Shown piece by piece: positions 16,787 to 25,205 of a stretch of 33,284 nt of DNA. This DNA is from a bacterium (GTDB lineage: Bacteria > Bacillota > Clostridia > Oscillospirales > Acutalibacteraceae). The translations under genes were made by a program, and so were the position numbers. Location: NCBI GenBank assembly GCA_004560045.1, contig SFWF01000006.1:1-33284 (forward strand), given 5' to 3'. Below the pieces are notes generated by a model. It was not told the DNA's origin, ran no database searches, and was given only the letters and a program-made list of their open reading frames with translations. The stretch's first letter is position 1; every line of letters begins with the position of its first letter.

Positions 16787-18475
16787 ATGGCAGACGAAAA
16801 GATTTTAAACGAAGAGGTAGCCGCTACCCCCTCTAACTTTATTTACGATTTTATTGATAAGGATCTTGCCGAGGGGGTCTACTCTCGTGTTCAGACCCGT
16901 TTTCCGCCCGAGCCTAACGGATATCTTCATATCGGTCACGCAAAGGCTATCTGCATAGACTTCGGCACCGCAGAAAAATACGGCGGTAAATGCAATCTCC
17001 GTCTCGACGACACCAACCCCACCAAGGAGGACGTGGAGTACGTCGACGCCATTATGGAGGATATTAAGTGGCTGGGCTTTCACTGGGACAACGTTTATTT
17101 TGCCTCCGACTATTTCGATTTTATCTACGATTGCGCCTTAAAGCTTATCGACAAGGGTCTCGCCTACGTCGACGAGTCGACCCCCGACGAGATAAGAGAA
17201 ATGCGCGGAAGCCTTACCGAGGCAGGTAAAAACAGCCCCTACCGCGACCGTCCCATAGAAGAGACAAAGGACCTTTTCGCCCGTATGACCGCAGGCGAGT
17301 TCGATAACGGAGCAATGGTGCTTCGCGCAAAGATCGATATGGCTTCCTCCAATATCAATATGCGCGACCCCGTTATCTACCGAATTATGAAGGCCACCCA
17401 CCACAGAACGGGGGACAAATGGTGTGTATACCCCATGTACGACTTTGCACATCCCCTTTCCGACACCCGTGAGGGAGTTACCCATTCTCTCTGCTCCCTT
17501 GAGTTTGAAAATCACAGACCCCTTTATAACTGGTTCTTAGAGAAATTAGAGCTTCCCGAGCCCTCTCGTCAGATCGAGTTTGCAAGAATGAACGTAAACT
17601 ACACCCTGACCTCCAAAAGAAAGTGCTTAAAGCTCGTAAACGACGGCCTCGTTACCGGCTGGGACGACCCCAGAATGGCAACCCTTTGCGGAATGAGACG
17701 ACGCGGCTATCCCGCCTCGGCCGTTCGCGCCTTTGTTGATAAAATAGGCGTCAGCAAGGCCTACAGCGTAATCGACTACGCCCTCTTAGAGTCCTGCGTC
17801 CGCGACGAGCTTAACGCTAACGCCGACCGCGCCATGGCAGTTCTTCGCCCCTTAAAGGTCGTAATCGATAACTATCCCGAGGATAAGGTTGAGGAGATTT
17901 CGGTTGAAATCAACCCGAATAAGCCCGAGCTCGGCAACAAGACGGTTACCTTCTCCCGCGAGATATTCATCGAAGAGGACGACTTTATGCTCGATCCTCC
18001 CGGAAAGTATTTCCGTCTCTGCCCCACTAAGGAGGTACGTCTTAAGGGTGCATATTTCGTAAAATACGCCTCCCACGAGACCGACGAGCAGGGCAATATA
18101 ACCTGCGTTCACGTAACCTACGACCCCGCATCCTACGGCGGAGAATCACCCGACGGAAGAAAGGTCAAGGGCACCATTCACTGGGTAAGCTGTGCCCACG
18201 CGGTTGACGCAACCGTTCGTCTTTACGACCGTCTCTTTAACGTAGAAAACCCCTCCGACGAAGAAAACGTCGGCTCCTTCACCGAGAATTTAAACCCCGA
18301 GTCCTTAACCGTGCTTGAGGGATGTAAGCTTGAGGCTTCTCTTGCTAAGGCTGAGGTCGGCAAAGGCTTCCAGTTTATGCGTCAGGGCTATTTCTGCCTC
18401 GATAAGGACTCTACCGCAGATAACCTTATATTTAACCGCACCGTTGCTCTTAAAGACTCCTTCAAAAAGGGATGA
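16787..18475 (+). CDS. glnS: Glutamine–tRNA ligase
   Basis: A 562-aa GlnRS that charges tRNA-Gln directly. Motifs: RFPPEPNGYLHIGHAKA (38–54, with HIGH at 48–51), LRLDDTNP (71–78), and a KMSKS-type LTSKRK (274–279). The C-terminal half contains the two beta-barrel anticodon-binding domains (about 340–550), and length is typical. Many Bacillota lack GlnRS and use the GatCAB amidation route; this organism carries the direct enzyme, encoded right after gltX (9-base gap, GGAG overlapping the previous stop). Confidence 0.97.
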   Translation: MADEKILNEEVAATPSNFIYDFIDKDLAEGVYSRVQTRFPPEPNGYLHIGHAKAICIDFGTAEKYGGKCNLRLDDTNPTKEDVEYVDAIMEDIKWLGFHWDNVYFASDYFDFIYDCALKLIDKGLAYVDESTPDEIREMRGSLTEAGKNSPYRDRPIEETKDLFARMTAGEFDNGAMVLRAKIDMASSNINMRDPVIYRIMKATHHRTGDKWCVYPMYDFAHPLSDTREGVTHSLCSLEFENHRPLYNWFLEKLELPEPSRQIEFARMNVNYTLTSKRKCLKLVNDGLVTGWDDPRMATLCGMRRRGYPASAVRAFVDKIGVSKAYSVIDYALLESCVRDELNANADRAMAVLRPLKVVIDNYPEDKVEEISVEINPNKPELGNKTVTFSREIFIEEDDFMLDPPGKYFRLCPTKEVRLKGAYFVKYASHETDEQGNITCVHVTYDPASYGGESPDGRKVKGTIHWVSCAHAVDATVRLYDRLFNVENPSDEENVGSFTENLNPESLTVLEGCKLEASLAKAEVGKGFQFMRQGYFCLDKDSTADNLIFNRTVALKDSFKKG

Positions 18476-18479
18476 TTTT

Positions 18480-19232
18480 ATGAAAGTAAAAGATGTTTAC
18501 AGTATGCTGGACGAAAAGTTTAACTTTTCGTCCGCTTTGCCTTACGACAATCCCGGTCACCTTGTAGGTTCAATGAATGATGAGGTTAAGGGAATCGTCG
18601 TCTGCCTCGACTGTACCGAGGAGGCGGTAGATCAGGCAATAGCCGATGGCGCAAACCTTATCGTTTCCCACCACCCCGTTATTTTCGACGGACTCAAATC
18701 CGTTACCGACGAGTCTATCGTATACCGCCTTATAAGGGCGGGAATTTCGGTAATTTCGGTTCATACAAATCTTGACCAGGCCGACGGCGGCGTAAACGAC
18801 GCACTATGCCAAAAGGTGGGACTTAAAAACGTCGAAAAGGTTGCTGATCACGAGGGCTTCCTATATAGAATAGGCGAGCTCGAAGAGCCCCTCACCGCCG
18901 ACGGGTTTGCCGAAAGAATCGCAGAAAGCCTTGACTATCCCGTAAAATACGTTGGCACAAACACCCACATAAAAAGGGTGGCTGTCTGTTCGGGAAGCGG
19001 TGGCAGTATGCTTTGTGAGGTAGCCGAGCAGGGCATCGATGCCTATCTCACCGCCGATATAAAGCACGACGTTTTTATGGACGCACACGCTTTAGGAATC
19101 GCCCTTTTCGATGCAGGACATTTCGGCACCGAGGACATAGTCGTTGCCCCCCTCGCCGAGGAACTGAAAAAGGCTTTCCCCGAGACAGAGGTTTTTGAAA
19201 ATCACTTTTCACCAATTAAATTTACGAGGTAG
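18480..19232 (+). CDS. Nif3-like dinuclear metal centre protein
   Basis: A 250-aa member of the Nif3/YbgI (GTP cyclohydrolase I type 2-like) family, ring-forming proteins with a two-metal site and unclear function. Metal ligands are visible as His64/His65 in SHHPVIFD, His95 and Asp99 in HTNLDQADGG, and His214/Glu218 in DAGHFGTED. The frame stays open upstream into glnS, but ATG 18480 is the natural start: it follows AAGGGATGA and lies 4 bases after the glnS stop, and the sequence upstream of it in that frame is unlike the family. Confidence 0.93.
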   Translation: MKVKDVYSMLDEKFNFSSALPYDNPGHLVGSMNDEVKGIVVCLDCTEEAVDQAIADGANLIVSHHPVIFDGLKSVTDESIVYRLIRAGISVISVHTNLDQADGGVNDALCQKVGLKNVEKVADHEGFLYRIGELEEPLTADGFAERIAESLDYPVKYVGTNTHIKRVAVCSGSGGSMLCEVAEQGIDAYLTADIKHDVFMDAHALGIALFDAGHFGTEDIVVAPLAEELKKAFPETEVFENHFSPIKFTR

Positions 19233-19236
19233 GTTT

Positions 19237-19833
19237 ATGAAAAAGGTTGTTTTGGTAGGAGATTCCATCTGCGAATGGTATTCTCAGTATGTTGAAAAGG
19301 AGCTTGAAGGGGTCTGTGAGGTCATTCATTCCAACGAACAAAACGGACGCTTCGCCGCATTTTCCCTTCACAAGCTAAACGATCTTATAAATTCCGCAGG
19401 GGGCAAGGTTGATCTTGTTCATTTTAATAACGGATATTGGGATATGAATCCCCTTTTAAACGGCGAAATGATGCATCCCATCCCCGAATATCTTCATTTT
19501 TTAAAGAGAATAATCGACCTTTCCCGCTTTGCAGGGGCAAAGGTGATTTTTGCCACCACAACCCCCCTTGTTGAAGCCGTGGAAGCGGATGACAACACGG
19601 GCACGGGGGTTAAAATTTCGGGAAAAAATGAAACGGTTATCGAATATAACAATGCCGCCAAGGCTCTTATGAAAACCGAGGGCGTTACGGTCAACGACCT
19701 TTATGAGTTTTGTATAAAGCACCCCACCTGCTATAAGTGTGAGGATCTGCTTCACCATTCCCACGAAGGCAATCTTGCCTGCGCCAAGGTAATTGCCGAG
19801 GCTATAAAAAAGGAGCTTAATATAAATGACTAA
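19237..19833 (+). CDS. SGNH/GDSL-family hydrolase
   Basis: A 198-aa protein with the SGNH fold. Block I is VLVGDSICEWY with catalytic Ser10; HFNNGYWDMN (62–71) fits the block with the Asn; and the C-terminal DLLHHSHEGN (170–179) supplies the Asp170/His173 or a neighbouring His. Enzymes of this type are esterases, often carbohydrate deacetylases. There is no signal peptide, so it acts inside the cell, perhaps removing acetyl groups from imported oligosaccharides before the GH5-like enzyme encoded next (8-base overlap). Start ATG 19237 follows GAGGTAGG, 4 bases after the Nif3 stop. Substrate unknown. Confidence 0.85.
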   Translation: MKKVVLVGDSICEWYSQYVEKELEGVCEVIHSNEQNGRFAAFSLHKLNDLINSAGGKVDLVHFNNGYWDMNPLLNGEMMHPIPEYLHFLKRIIDLSRFAGAKVIFATTTPLVEAVEADDNTGTGVKISGKNETVIEYNNAAKALMKTEGVTVNDLYEFCIKHPTCYKCEDLLHHSHEGNLACAKVIAEAIKKELNIND

Positions 19834-20860
19834 GCAAACCGTTTTACCAAGATGGAGAGGCTTTAACCTTCTCGGAATGTTCGCCGCACCAAGCAGCTCG
19901 AAATACGCAGAGAAAGGACTTAGCGGCAGGTTTGATGAGGACGATTTCCGAATGATAAGCGAATTCGGCTTTAATTTCGTCCGTCTCCCTCTTTCCTATA
20001 AGGTGTGGGCAGATGAAAGCGACCCTTTTAAGATAATCGAAGAAAAGATCGCACCTCTTGACGATGCGGTTGAATACGGTAAAAAATATGGTCTTCACGT
20101 AAATATCTGCCTCCACAGAATCCCAGGCTACTGCATCAACGACGACGATACCGAGCCCTTCTGCCTCTGGACCGACCCCGAGGCGCTGGAGTGTGCAAAG
20201 CATCATTGGCGTCACATTGCAAAAAGGTATAAGGACATACCCTGCGAGGAATTAAGCTTTAACCTCTTTAACGAGCCTAAATATGACGTAGACCAGGCAA
20301 CGGTCACAACAGTTTATGCCGAGCTTATAAAGGCGATAAGAGAGATCGACCCCGACCGTCTTATAATCGCCGACGGCACCCATAACGGAAATCAGCCTCC
20401 CACAGAGCTTATGAGCGAGGATTTCGAGAATATAGCCTATAGCTGTCGCGGATATGTCCCCGGAAGTGTCACCCATTTCGGCGTGAACTTTATGGAAAAC
20501 AGCGAGGCAATAAAGCCCGTTTGGCCCGGCGGTATACAGACGGTCAGCGGAAGAAACGTAAAGTGGGACAGGGCAAAGCTCGACCGCCACTACGGTATGT
20601 GGGCCGCCCTTGCCGAAAACTTCGGCGTAGGGGTTATCTGCGGCGAAATGGGCTGCTTCTATAAATGCCCCCACGGCGTTATGCTGGCTTGGTATAAGGA
20701 TATGATGGAAAGCCTTAAAGAACGTAATATCGGCTATGCCGTATGGAACTTCCGAGGCACCTTCGGTATTATGGACAGCGGCAGAGACGATATAGAGCTT
20801 GAGGACTATAAGGGACACAAGCTCGACCGCGAGCTACTGACCCTGCTACAAAAATATTAG
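19826..20860 (+). CDS. Glycoside hydrolase, family 5-like
   Basis: A 344-aa (beta/alpha)8-barrel hydrolase of the cellulase (GH5) type. Landmarks are RGFNLLGMF (11–19), FVRLPLSY (51–58), the acid/base Glu150 in SFNLFNEP (144–151), and the nucleophile Glu274 in GVICGEMGCF (269–278). No signal peptide: a cytoplasmic enzyme that probably cleaves imported glycans or glycoconjugates rather than polymeric cellulose. It overlaps the SGNH hydrolase gene by 8 bases and is followed 11 bases later by fucU, so release of a monosaccharide (possibly fucose or ribose like) is a reasonable guess. AGGAG at 19811–19815 is its ribosome site. Confidence 0.9.
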   Translation: MTKQTVLPRWRGFNLLGMFAAPSSSKYAEKGLSGRFDEDDFRMISEFGFNFVRLPLSYKVWADESDPFKIIEEKIAPLDDAVEYGKKYGLHVNICLHRIPGYCINDDDTEPFCLWTDPEALECAKHHWRHIAKRYKDIPCEELSFNLFNEPKYDVDQATVTTVYAELIKAIREIDPDRLIIADGTHNGNQPPTELMSEDFENIAYSCRGYVPGSVTHFGVNFMENSEAIKPVWPGGIQTVSGRNVKWDRAKLDRHYGMWAALAENFGVGVICGEMGCFYKCPHGVMLAWYKDMMESLKERNIGYAVWNFRGTFGIMDSGRDDIELEDYKGHKLDRELLTLLQKY

Positions 20861-20871
20861 GAGAAATTATT

Positions 20872-21309
20872 ATGCTTAAAAACGTTCCCGCAATTCTTTC
20901 CCCCGAAATGCTTAAGGTGCTCTGTGAAATGGGGCATAGCGACAAGATAGTTATTGCCGACGCTAATTTCCCTGCCGAGAGCATGGGCAAAAACGCTATC
21001 GTTCTTCGTGCCGACGGTCACTCGGCTACCGATATCTTGGACGCAGTTCTAACCCTCTTCCCTCTCGACACCTACGTCGATGCCCCCGTTACCCTTATGG
21101 AGGTAATGCCGGGAGACGAGGTCGAGACCCCTATCTGGGACGATTACAAGGCTATAGTCACCCGCTACGACGACCGCGGGGAAAACGCAGTCGGAGCAAT
21201 TGAGCGTTTCGCCTTCTACGAGAAGGTCAAAAACGAAGCCTACGCCATAATCGCTACGGGAGAAAAGGCTCTTTACGCAAACATTATTCTTCAGAAGGGC
21301 GTTCTTTAA
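20872..21309 (+). CDS. fucU: RbsD/FucU-family sugar mutarotase
   Basis: A 145-aa protein closely resembling L-fucose mutarotase: LSPEMLKVLCEMGHSDKIVI (with His22) and ADANFPAES (29–37) at the N-terminus, and the C-terminal TGEKALYANIILQKGV. FucU interconverts sugar anomers to speed metabolism of fucose or related aldoses; RbsD does so for ribose, but the C-terminal block fits FucU better. Last gene of the operon; strong ribosome site AGGAG, and a terminator 17 bases after the stop. It may work with the isomerase encoded at 12170–13615. Confidence 0.88.
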   Translation: MLKNVPAILSPEMLKVLCEMGHSDKIVIADANFPAESMGKNAIVLRADGHSATDILDAVLTLFPLDTYVDAPVTLMEVMPGDEVETPIWDDYKAIVTRYDDRGENAVGAIERFAFYEKVKNEAYAIIATGEKALYANIILQKGVL

Positions 21310-21326
21310 GTTTTCTTACATATACA

Positions 21327-21366
21327 AAAACGCTGACGTGCATTATCGCACGTCAGCGTTTTATTT
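21327..21366. terminator. Bidirectional terminator between fucU and the acetylesterase
   Basis: A perfect 15-bp stem (21327–21341 with 21348–21362) with a 6-base loop, flanked by A's on the left and TATTTTATT on the right, between the converging stops at 21309 and 21366. Confidence 0.9.
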
Positions 21367-23267
21367 TATTCGGGAAGGTTTATTTCTTCCTCTTCGGGAG
21401 CTTTTTTAGTATTTTGTTTTTTATAAATAAGGAAAAGGGTAACTCCCGCGCCTGCAAGCAGGAGGGTAACTACGATAAGTATGACCGCCAGCCAGGGGAA
21501 TCCACCCTGCTTCACGTCTTCTTCGAGAACGGGAACGACCTTACCTTTTTCTAAAACGGTTTTGCAGGCAAGGCAACAGGTATCGCCCGTATAGCCTTCT
21601 TTCTCGGTGGTGGGGTCTATTTTGCCCGAGATCATAGTTTCGCCCGAATGAACGGTTTTATCGAGAAGGCCGTACCTATGGTTACATATCTCGCAGCTCG
21701 CCTTGGTGACGCAGTTGGCGCTTCCGCCGCTATGCTCGCCCTTTTGGAAGATCTCCTTACATCCGGGTATCTGACATACCTTCCAGTGATGAGTATCGTC
21801 GGCCTTCCAGATATCCGAGGGAAGGTGATCGAGCTTGGCACCCTCCTTTTCCCAGATAAAGGGGGACGCACAGTAGCCTGCACCGTTATAAAGGTTTATC
21901 GAAGGCTTATTCCTATAGCCTAAACGTACGCCGATTATGCGGTCGACTCCGTCGGCGGTAACGATAACGCTGTCGCCCTCGATCTTAGCGTTGGCACGAA
22001 CCCACATACCGGCTCCGTTTCTAACCTCAAATTCGGTTAGCTGCTCTGTTCCCTGCTTGCTTTTAAGGCCGCCGCCCGTATGAAGGAAGCGAACCGTTGC
22101 CTTTCCGCCGTTTACCTTGATAGACTTAAATATGGGTCCCGAATATTCGGGCTTTGCTCCCGAGTAGTCGCCGAGGGGCTTATAATAGATAGCGAGCGCG
22201 GCATTTACAAGGGCTTTTGCTATGGGAAGCTTATCGGTAGGATGAATATCCATACTTCCGTCGGGAAGCAGAGTATCCTCAAGGGAAAGCATACTGCAGA
22301 GGGTTACGTTATTGATCTCTGCCGAGGCTTTTGCCTGCGCAATACGGATATTGTATTCGTCGACCTCGTTGCCGTTAAGATCCGTCGAGCCGTCGGGCGA
22401 ATAAAGCATTATCTGAACGGTATAGAAGGGCATATCCTTGTCGTCGAAACGGGTTCGCCAGCATTTTACCATCGTTTTAAACATATCGAAATAGCGGTAG
22501 GCCTCCCCTATTCCGCGGTTGCTTTCGCCCTGATACCAAAGGACGCCCGCTACCGTCAATTTTTCAATAGGAGCGATATATTTATCGTAAAGGTCGTGGT
22601 GACCCTTATCGTATTTGGTAATATCGCTATGGGCGGTATTATCGAGATCGTATTTCTCACAGAAGCAGTAGTCTCTATGAATCCAGTCCTCAACACGGGA
22701 GGCTCCTACAGAGGCCGAAATAACGCCGATAGGGATGTCCTTATTCAGCTTTTTGTCAAGCTCCTGAGCGAAGAGGACGCTGATAGCCGAGATGGTTTCA
22801 ACGTTCGTATCGGTAAACTCATGCCAGATTCCCGTCTTATTATAGAAGCGCAGAAGAGGGTTAGCCTTAACGGTACCTCTTTGCTCGGTACGGCTGAGCT
22901 GTAACTCCATATTGGACTGACCCGAGGTAATATATACGTCACCCACGAGCACGTTATCGAGAACAATGGTTCCCGAGCCGAAATCGGCCATAAAATCGAT
23001 AGGAGTAGTCGAGGCCTTTATAGGGTCAAAATACACGCTCCAGCTACCGCTCGTAGAGGTGACATCTTTGGTAACGTCGCCGACGGTAATACTCGCAGTT
23101 CCGTTTCCCGTACCGAAAATACAGATCTTCTCGTTTCTCTGAAGAATCATATTTTCGGTGAAGATCGGCGCAAGCTTCATATCGCCGCCCGCAGCTATGG
23201 CAGGGGCTACGGGACAGATAGCAAGCATTAAAACTAAGGCAAGTAAAACAGAGACTATTCGTTTCAT
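21366..23267 (-). CDS. Membrane-anchored sialate O-acetylesterase-like protein
   Basis: A 633-aa exported protein. Residues 1–26 are a signal peptide. A beta-sandwich (about 30–105) precedes a SASA-type SGNH esterase domain with Ser118 in SGQSNMEL, WYQGESN (244–250) and the DxH pair Asp340/His342 in MDIHP. A beta domain follows to about 480, then a Cys-rich stretch with CxxC pairs ending in an EGYTGDTCCLAC motif, common in clostridial surface proteins. One membrane helix (about 592–615) and a short cytoplasmic tail of basic then acidic residues end the protein; there is no LPXTG. It probably removes acetyl groups from sialic acid or other acetylated glycans outside the cell. Co-transcribed with GDPD (4-base ATGA overlap). 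Confidence 0.88.
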   Translation of the reverse strand: MKRIVSVLLALVLMLAICPVAPAIAAGGDMKLAPIFTENMILQRNEKICIFGTGNGTASITVGDVTKDVTSTSGSWSVYFDPIKASTTPIDFMADFGSGTIVLDNVLVGDVYITSGQSNMELQLSRTEQRGTVKANPLLRFYNKTGIWHEFTDTNVETISAISVLFAQELDKKLNKDIPIGVISASVGASRVEDWIHRDYCFCEKYDLDNTAHSDITKYDKGHHDLYDKYIAPIEKLTVAGVLWYQGESNRGIGEAYRYFDMFKTMVKCWRTRFDDKDMPFYTVQIMLYSPDGSTDLNGNEVDEYNIRIAQAKASAEINNVTLCSMLSLEDTLLPDGSMDIHPTDKLPIAKALVNAALAIYYKPLGDYSGAKPEYSGPIFKSIKVNGGKATVRFLHTGGGLKSKQGTEQLTEFEVRNGAGMWVRANAKIEGDSVIVTADGVDRIIGVRLGYRNKPSINLYNGAGYCASPFIWEKEGAKLDHLPSDIWKADDTHHWKVCQIPGCKEIFQKGEHSGGSANCVTKASCEICNHRYGLLDKTVHSGETMISGKIDPTTEKEGYTGDTCCLACKTVLEKGKVVPVLEEDVKQGGFPWLAVILIVVTLLLAGAGVTLFLIYKKQNTKKAPEEEEINLPE

Positions 23268-24091
23268 TTTACCGCATCCTTTCCTGAAAAGATTTTTTCA
23301 CATATAGGGATAAATCCCTCGTTTATTGCGGTTTTATAATCGTCGGCGGTTTTTATAGTCCAGACGAAGCCCTTTATTCTCCAGATTTTTACGGATATTC
23401 TGAAAAGAAGGTTTTTTCGGTTGGAAAAGCGGTAGGCTACAAAATCGGGCGCGATCAGGAAGTTTAAAAACAGAGCCGAAATTAAGAAGCGTATAAAAAT
23501 CAAAGGAAAAACGGGGCCGTTTTTAAGGTTTTCGGAGATCACCCCCCGTTTTATGTCGGGACGATGACGTCGAAGCCACCAAAGGTGACGGGGGTCGAAG
23601 GACTCAATACAAAAGCGGCCTTTATAGTCTTTAAGAGCCTCCATAACCGAGGAACAGAGCTCGGCAGTTTTTCCGCCCGTTTTAAGCTCGATAAGCAGAG
23701 GCACCTTTCCGTCTACCGTTTCGAGCACCTCGCCGAAGGTAGGGATCTTTTCATTACTGTTTTTAAGGGTAAGCTCCTTTAGCTCGGACAGACTCAGATC
23801 GCGAAGCCTTCCCTCTTTTCCCGTCATTCGGAAAAGGTCGTCGTCGTGAAATACCGCAAGGGTTCCGTCCTTTAAAAGATGAACGTCCAGCTCTATCGAA
23901 CAGCCCTTTTCGATCGCCCTTTTAAAGGCCGCCAAACTGTTTTCGGGGGGGCCGTCCTCGCTATGAAGTCCGCGGTGAGCAATAGGGTTTTTAAGGAACA
24001 GCGAGAAGTCTTCCCCGCCCCGTCCGATAAGGGCAAAAAAGAGCAGCAGACATAAGCCGAGCAGGGCAGAAATTATAATTATATACGGCAC
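23264..24091 (-). CDS. Glycerophosphodiester phosphodiesterase, membrane-anchored
   Basis: A 275-aa GDPD that splits glycerophosphodiesters to glycerol-3-phosphate and an alcohol. Residues 4–22 are a membrane anchor. Catalytic residues: HRG (39–41), PENSLAAF (49–56), ELDVH (67–71) and VFHDDD (80–85). A hydrophobic stretch around 200–225 may touch the membrane. I choose the GTG start at 24091, which has AAAGGAG 8 bases upstream, rather than an in-frame ATG at 24154, which lies in the promoter and the preceding terminator. First gene of a two-gene operon with the acetylesterase. Confidence 0.9.
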   Translation of the reverse strand: MPYIIIISALLGLCLLLFFALIGRGGEDFSLFLKNPIAHRGLHSEDGPPENSLAAFKRAIEKGCSIELDVHLLKDGTLAVFHDDDLFRMTGKEGRLRDLSLSELKELTLKNSNEKIPTFGEVLETVDGKVPLLIELKTGGKTAELCSSVMEALKDYKGRFCIESFDPRHLWWLRRHRPDIKRGVISENLKNGPVFPLIFIRFLISALFLNFLIAPDFVAYRFSNRKNLLFRISVKIWRIKGFVWTIKTADDYKTAINEGFIPICEKIFSGKDAVK

Positions 24092-24122
24092 TCTTTTCAC
24101 TCCTTTAAAAAAACGCACTATT

Positions 24123-24151
24123 ATAATAACATAAAAACCCGATACTTTCAA
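24123..24151 (-). promoter_or_regulatory. Promoter of the GDPD–acetylesterase operon
   Basis: Minus strand: TTGAAA (24146–24151), a 17-base spacer, and TATTAT (24123–24128). A TATAAT three bases further on overlaps it. The GTG start at 24091 is about 30 bases downstream. Confidence 0.7.
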
Positions 24152-24185
24152 CAAAAAAGACTCCGAAGGGTTAATTCGGAGTCTT
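24152..24185 (-). terminator. Terminator of the PadR–DUF1700–DUF4097 operon
   Basis: Perfect 11-bp stem AAGACTCCGAA/TTCGGAGTCTT (24157–24167 with 24175–24185), 7-base loop, followed on the minus strand by a T-run. It sits directly before the GDPD promoter. Confidence 0.9.
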
Positions 24186-24245
24186 AACAGGTAAAAACTA
24201 CCTTTTTTAAATTATAACAGCCGTCTTTTCACTATGCGGAAATTT

Positions 24246-25205
24246 TTATTTGATACTTATAATGATGTTGCCCGTATCGGTTTCTATTTCGCATTTGCCG
24301 CCGTTTGTGGTTTTGGGGACGCTTATCCGTCCCGTATCGGACTTGGCGAAAAAGATCTTTTCGGAAAGAAGGGTACCCTTAACGCTTCCCGTATCGGTTT
24401 TTATTGATATCTCCTTTGCGTCCGAGCCGTCTAAGGAGACGCTTCCCGTACTTCTTTTAGCCGTCAGCTTTTCGGCAGCTACAACGTCCGTCAGTGAAAG
24501 GCTTCCTGTACTACCCTCGGCGGTCAGATTTTTGCAGGTAACCGAGCTTAAAAGGGTCTTGCCCGTAGTAACCTTCAGGGCTATATCTCCGTCGCACTTA
24601 ACGTCGGAAAGGGACATTCTTCCGGTAGAGGCAGTGAGGGTCATAGAGCCTGCCGTAAGAGCTTTAGCTTCTATTCTTCCGGTCGTCGTCTTAATTTTTA
24701 CAAGGCCCGAGGTCGAGGCTGAAAAGTTTACATTTCCCGTGCTCAGCGCTATATCTGCCGAGCTAAAGCTAAAGTCCTCGGAGACGGTAACGCTTCCCGT
24801 GCTGTTTTTAACGGTAAGGGCCTCATATTCGGTTTTGGGAAGATATACCGAGAGCTTTGACGAGTCGAAATTCATTATATAATCGTACCAAGCACGTTTA
24901 TTCTCTAAATTTATATAGAGGGTACCGTCGGACACGGTTACCGAGTGATTCGCTTTAACGTTCTCATAGCATTCGACCCTGCATTTGCCGTCCTCAGATG
25001 GCAAAAACGTAATGCCCGCCGTATCGGTTTTTACCGCAATATTACTAAAATCCTCACTAATTTCGTGGAGGTTGGTTTCGAACTTAGAGGTAGATAGCTT
25101 TGAAAAATTCCAATTAAGCACCGTCATCACGCTTCCTATGATTATAATTCCCGTAAGAACGAGGGCAGAGGCTACGACGAGCCAAATTTTTACCGATCCG
25201 CTCAT
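24246..25205 (-). CDS. DUF4097-family beta-helix-like protein, membrane-anchored
   Basis: A 319-aa protein with one N-terminal membrane helix (about 5–27) and a long repetitive beta domain (DUF4097, putative adhesin type). Ten repeats of about 20 residues each carry a TG step (variants STGSV, STGNV, TTGRI, STGRM, TTGKT, DTGSV, DTGRI, DTGNI), as expected for a right-handed beta-solenoid. It probably projects outside the cell membrane. The family is usually encoded with PadR and DUF1700 partners, as here (4-base overlap with DUF1700), and is thought to be linked to envelope stress, but the molecular role is not established. Confidence 0.9.
   Translation of the reverse strand: MSGSVKIWLVVASALVLTGIIIIGSVMTVLNWNFSKLSTSKFETNLHEISEDFSNIAVKTDTAGITFLPSEDGKCRVECYENVKANHSVTVSDGTLYINLENKRAWYDYIMNFDSSKLSVYLPKTEYEALTVKNSTGSVTVSEDFSFSSADIALSTGNVNFSASTSGLVKIKTTTGRIEAKALTAGSMTLTASTGRMSLSDVKCDGDIALKVTTGKTLLSSVTCKNLTAEGSTGSLSLTDVVAAEKLTAKRSTGSVSLDGSDAKEISIKTDTGSVKGTLLSEKIFFAKSDTGRISVPKTTNGGKCEIETDTGNIIISIK

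Noticed and set aside
18315..18479. Longer Nif3-like protein starting inside glnS
   Set aside because: The extra 55 residues are an out-of-frame reading of glnS; ATG 18480 has a ribosome site and gives the family's usual N-terminus.
24246..25205. DNA tandem repeat or CRISPR in the DUF4097 gene
   Set aside because: The recurring CCCGTATCGG/CTTCCCGTA words reflect the repeated TG motifs of the beta-solenoid protein, within one intact reading frame.
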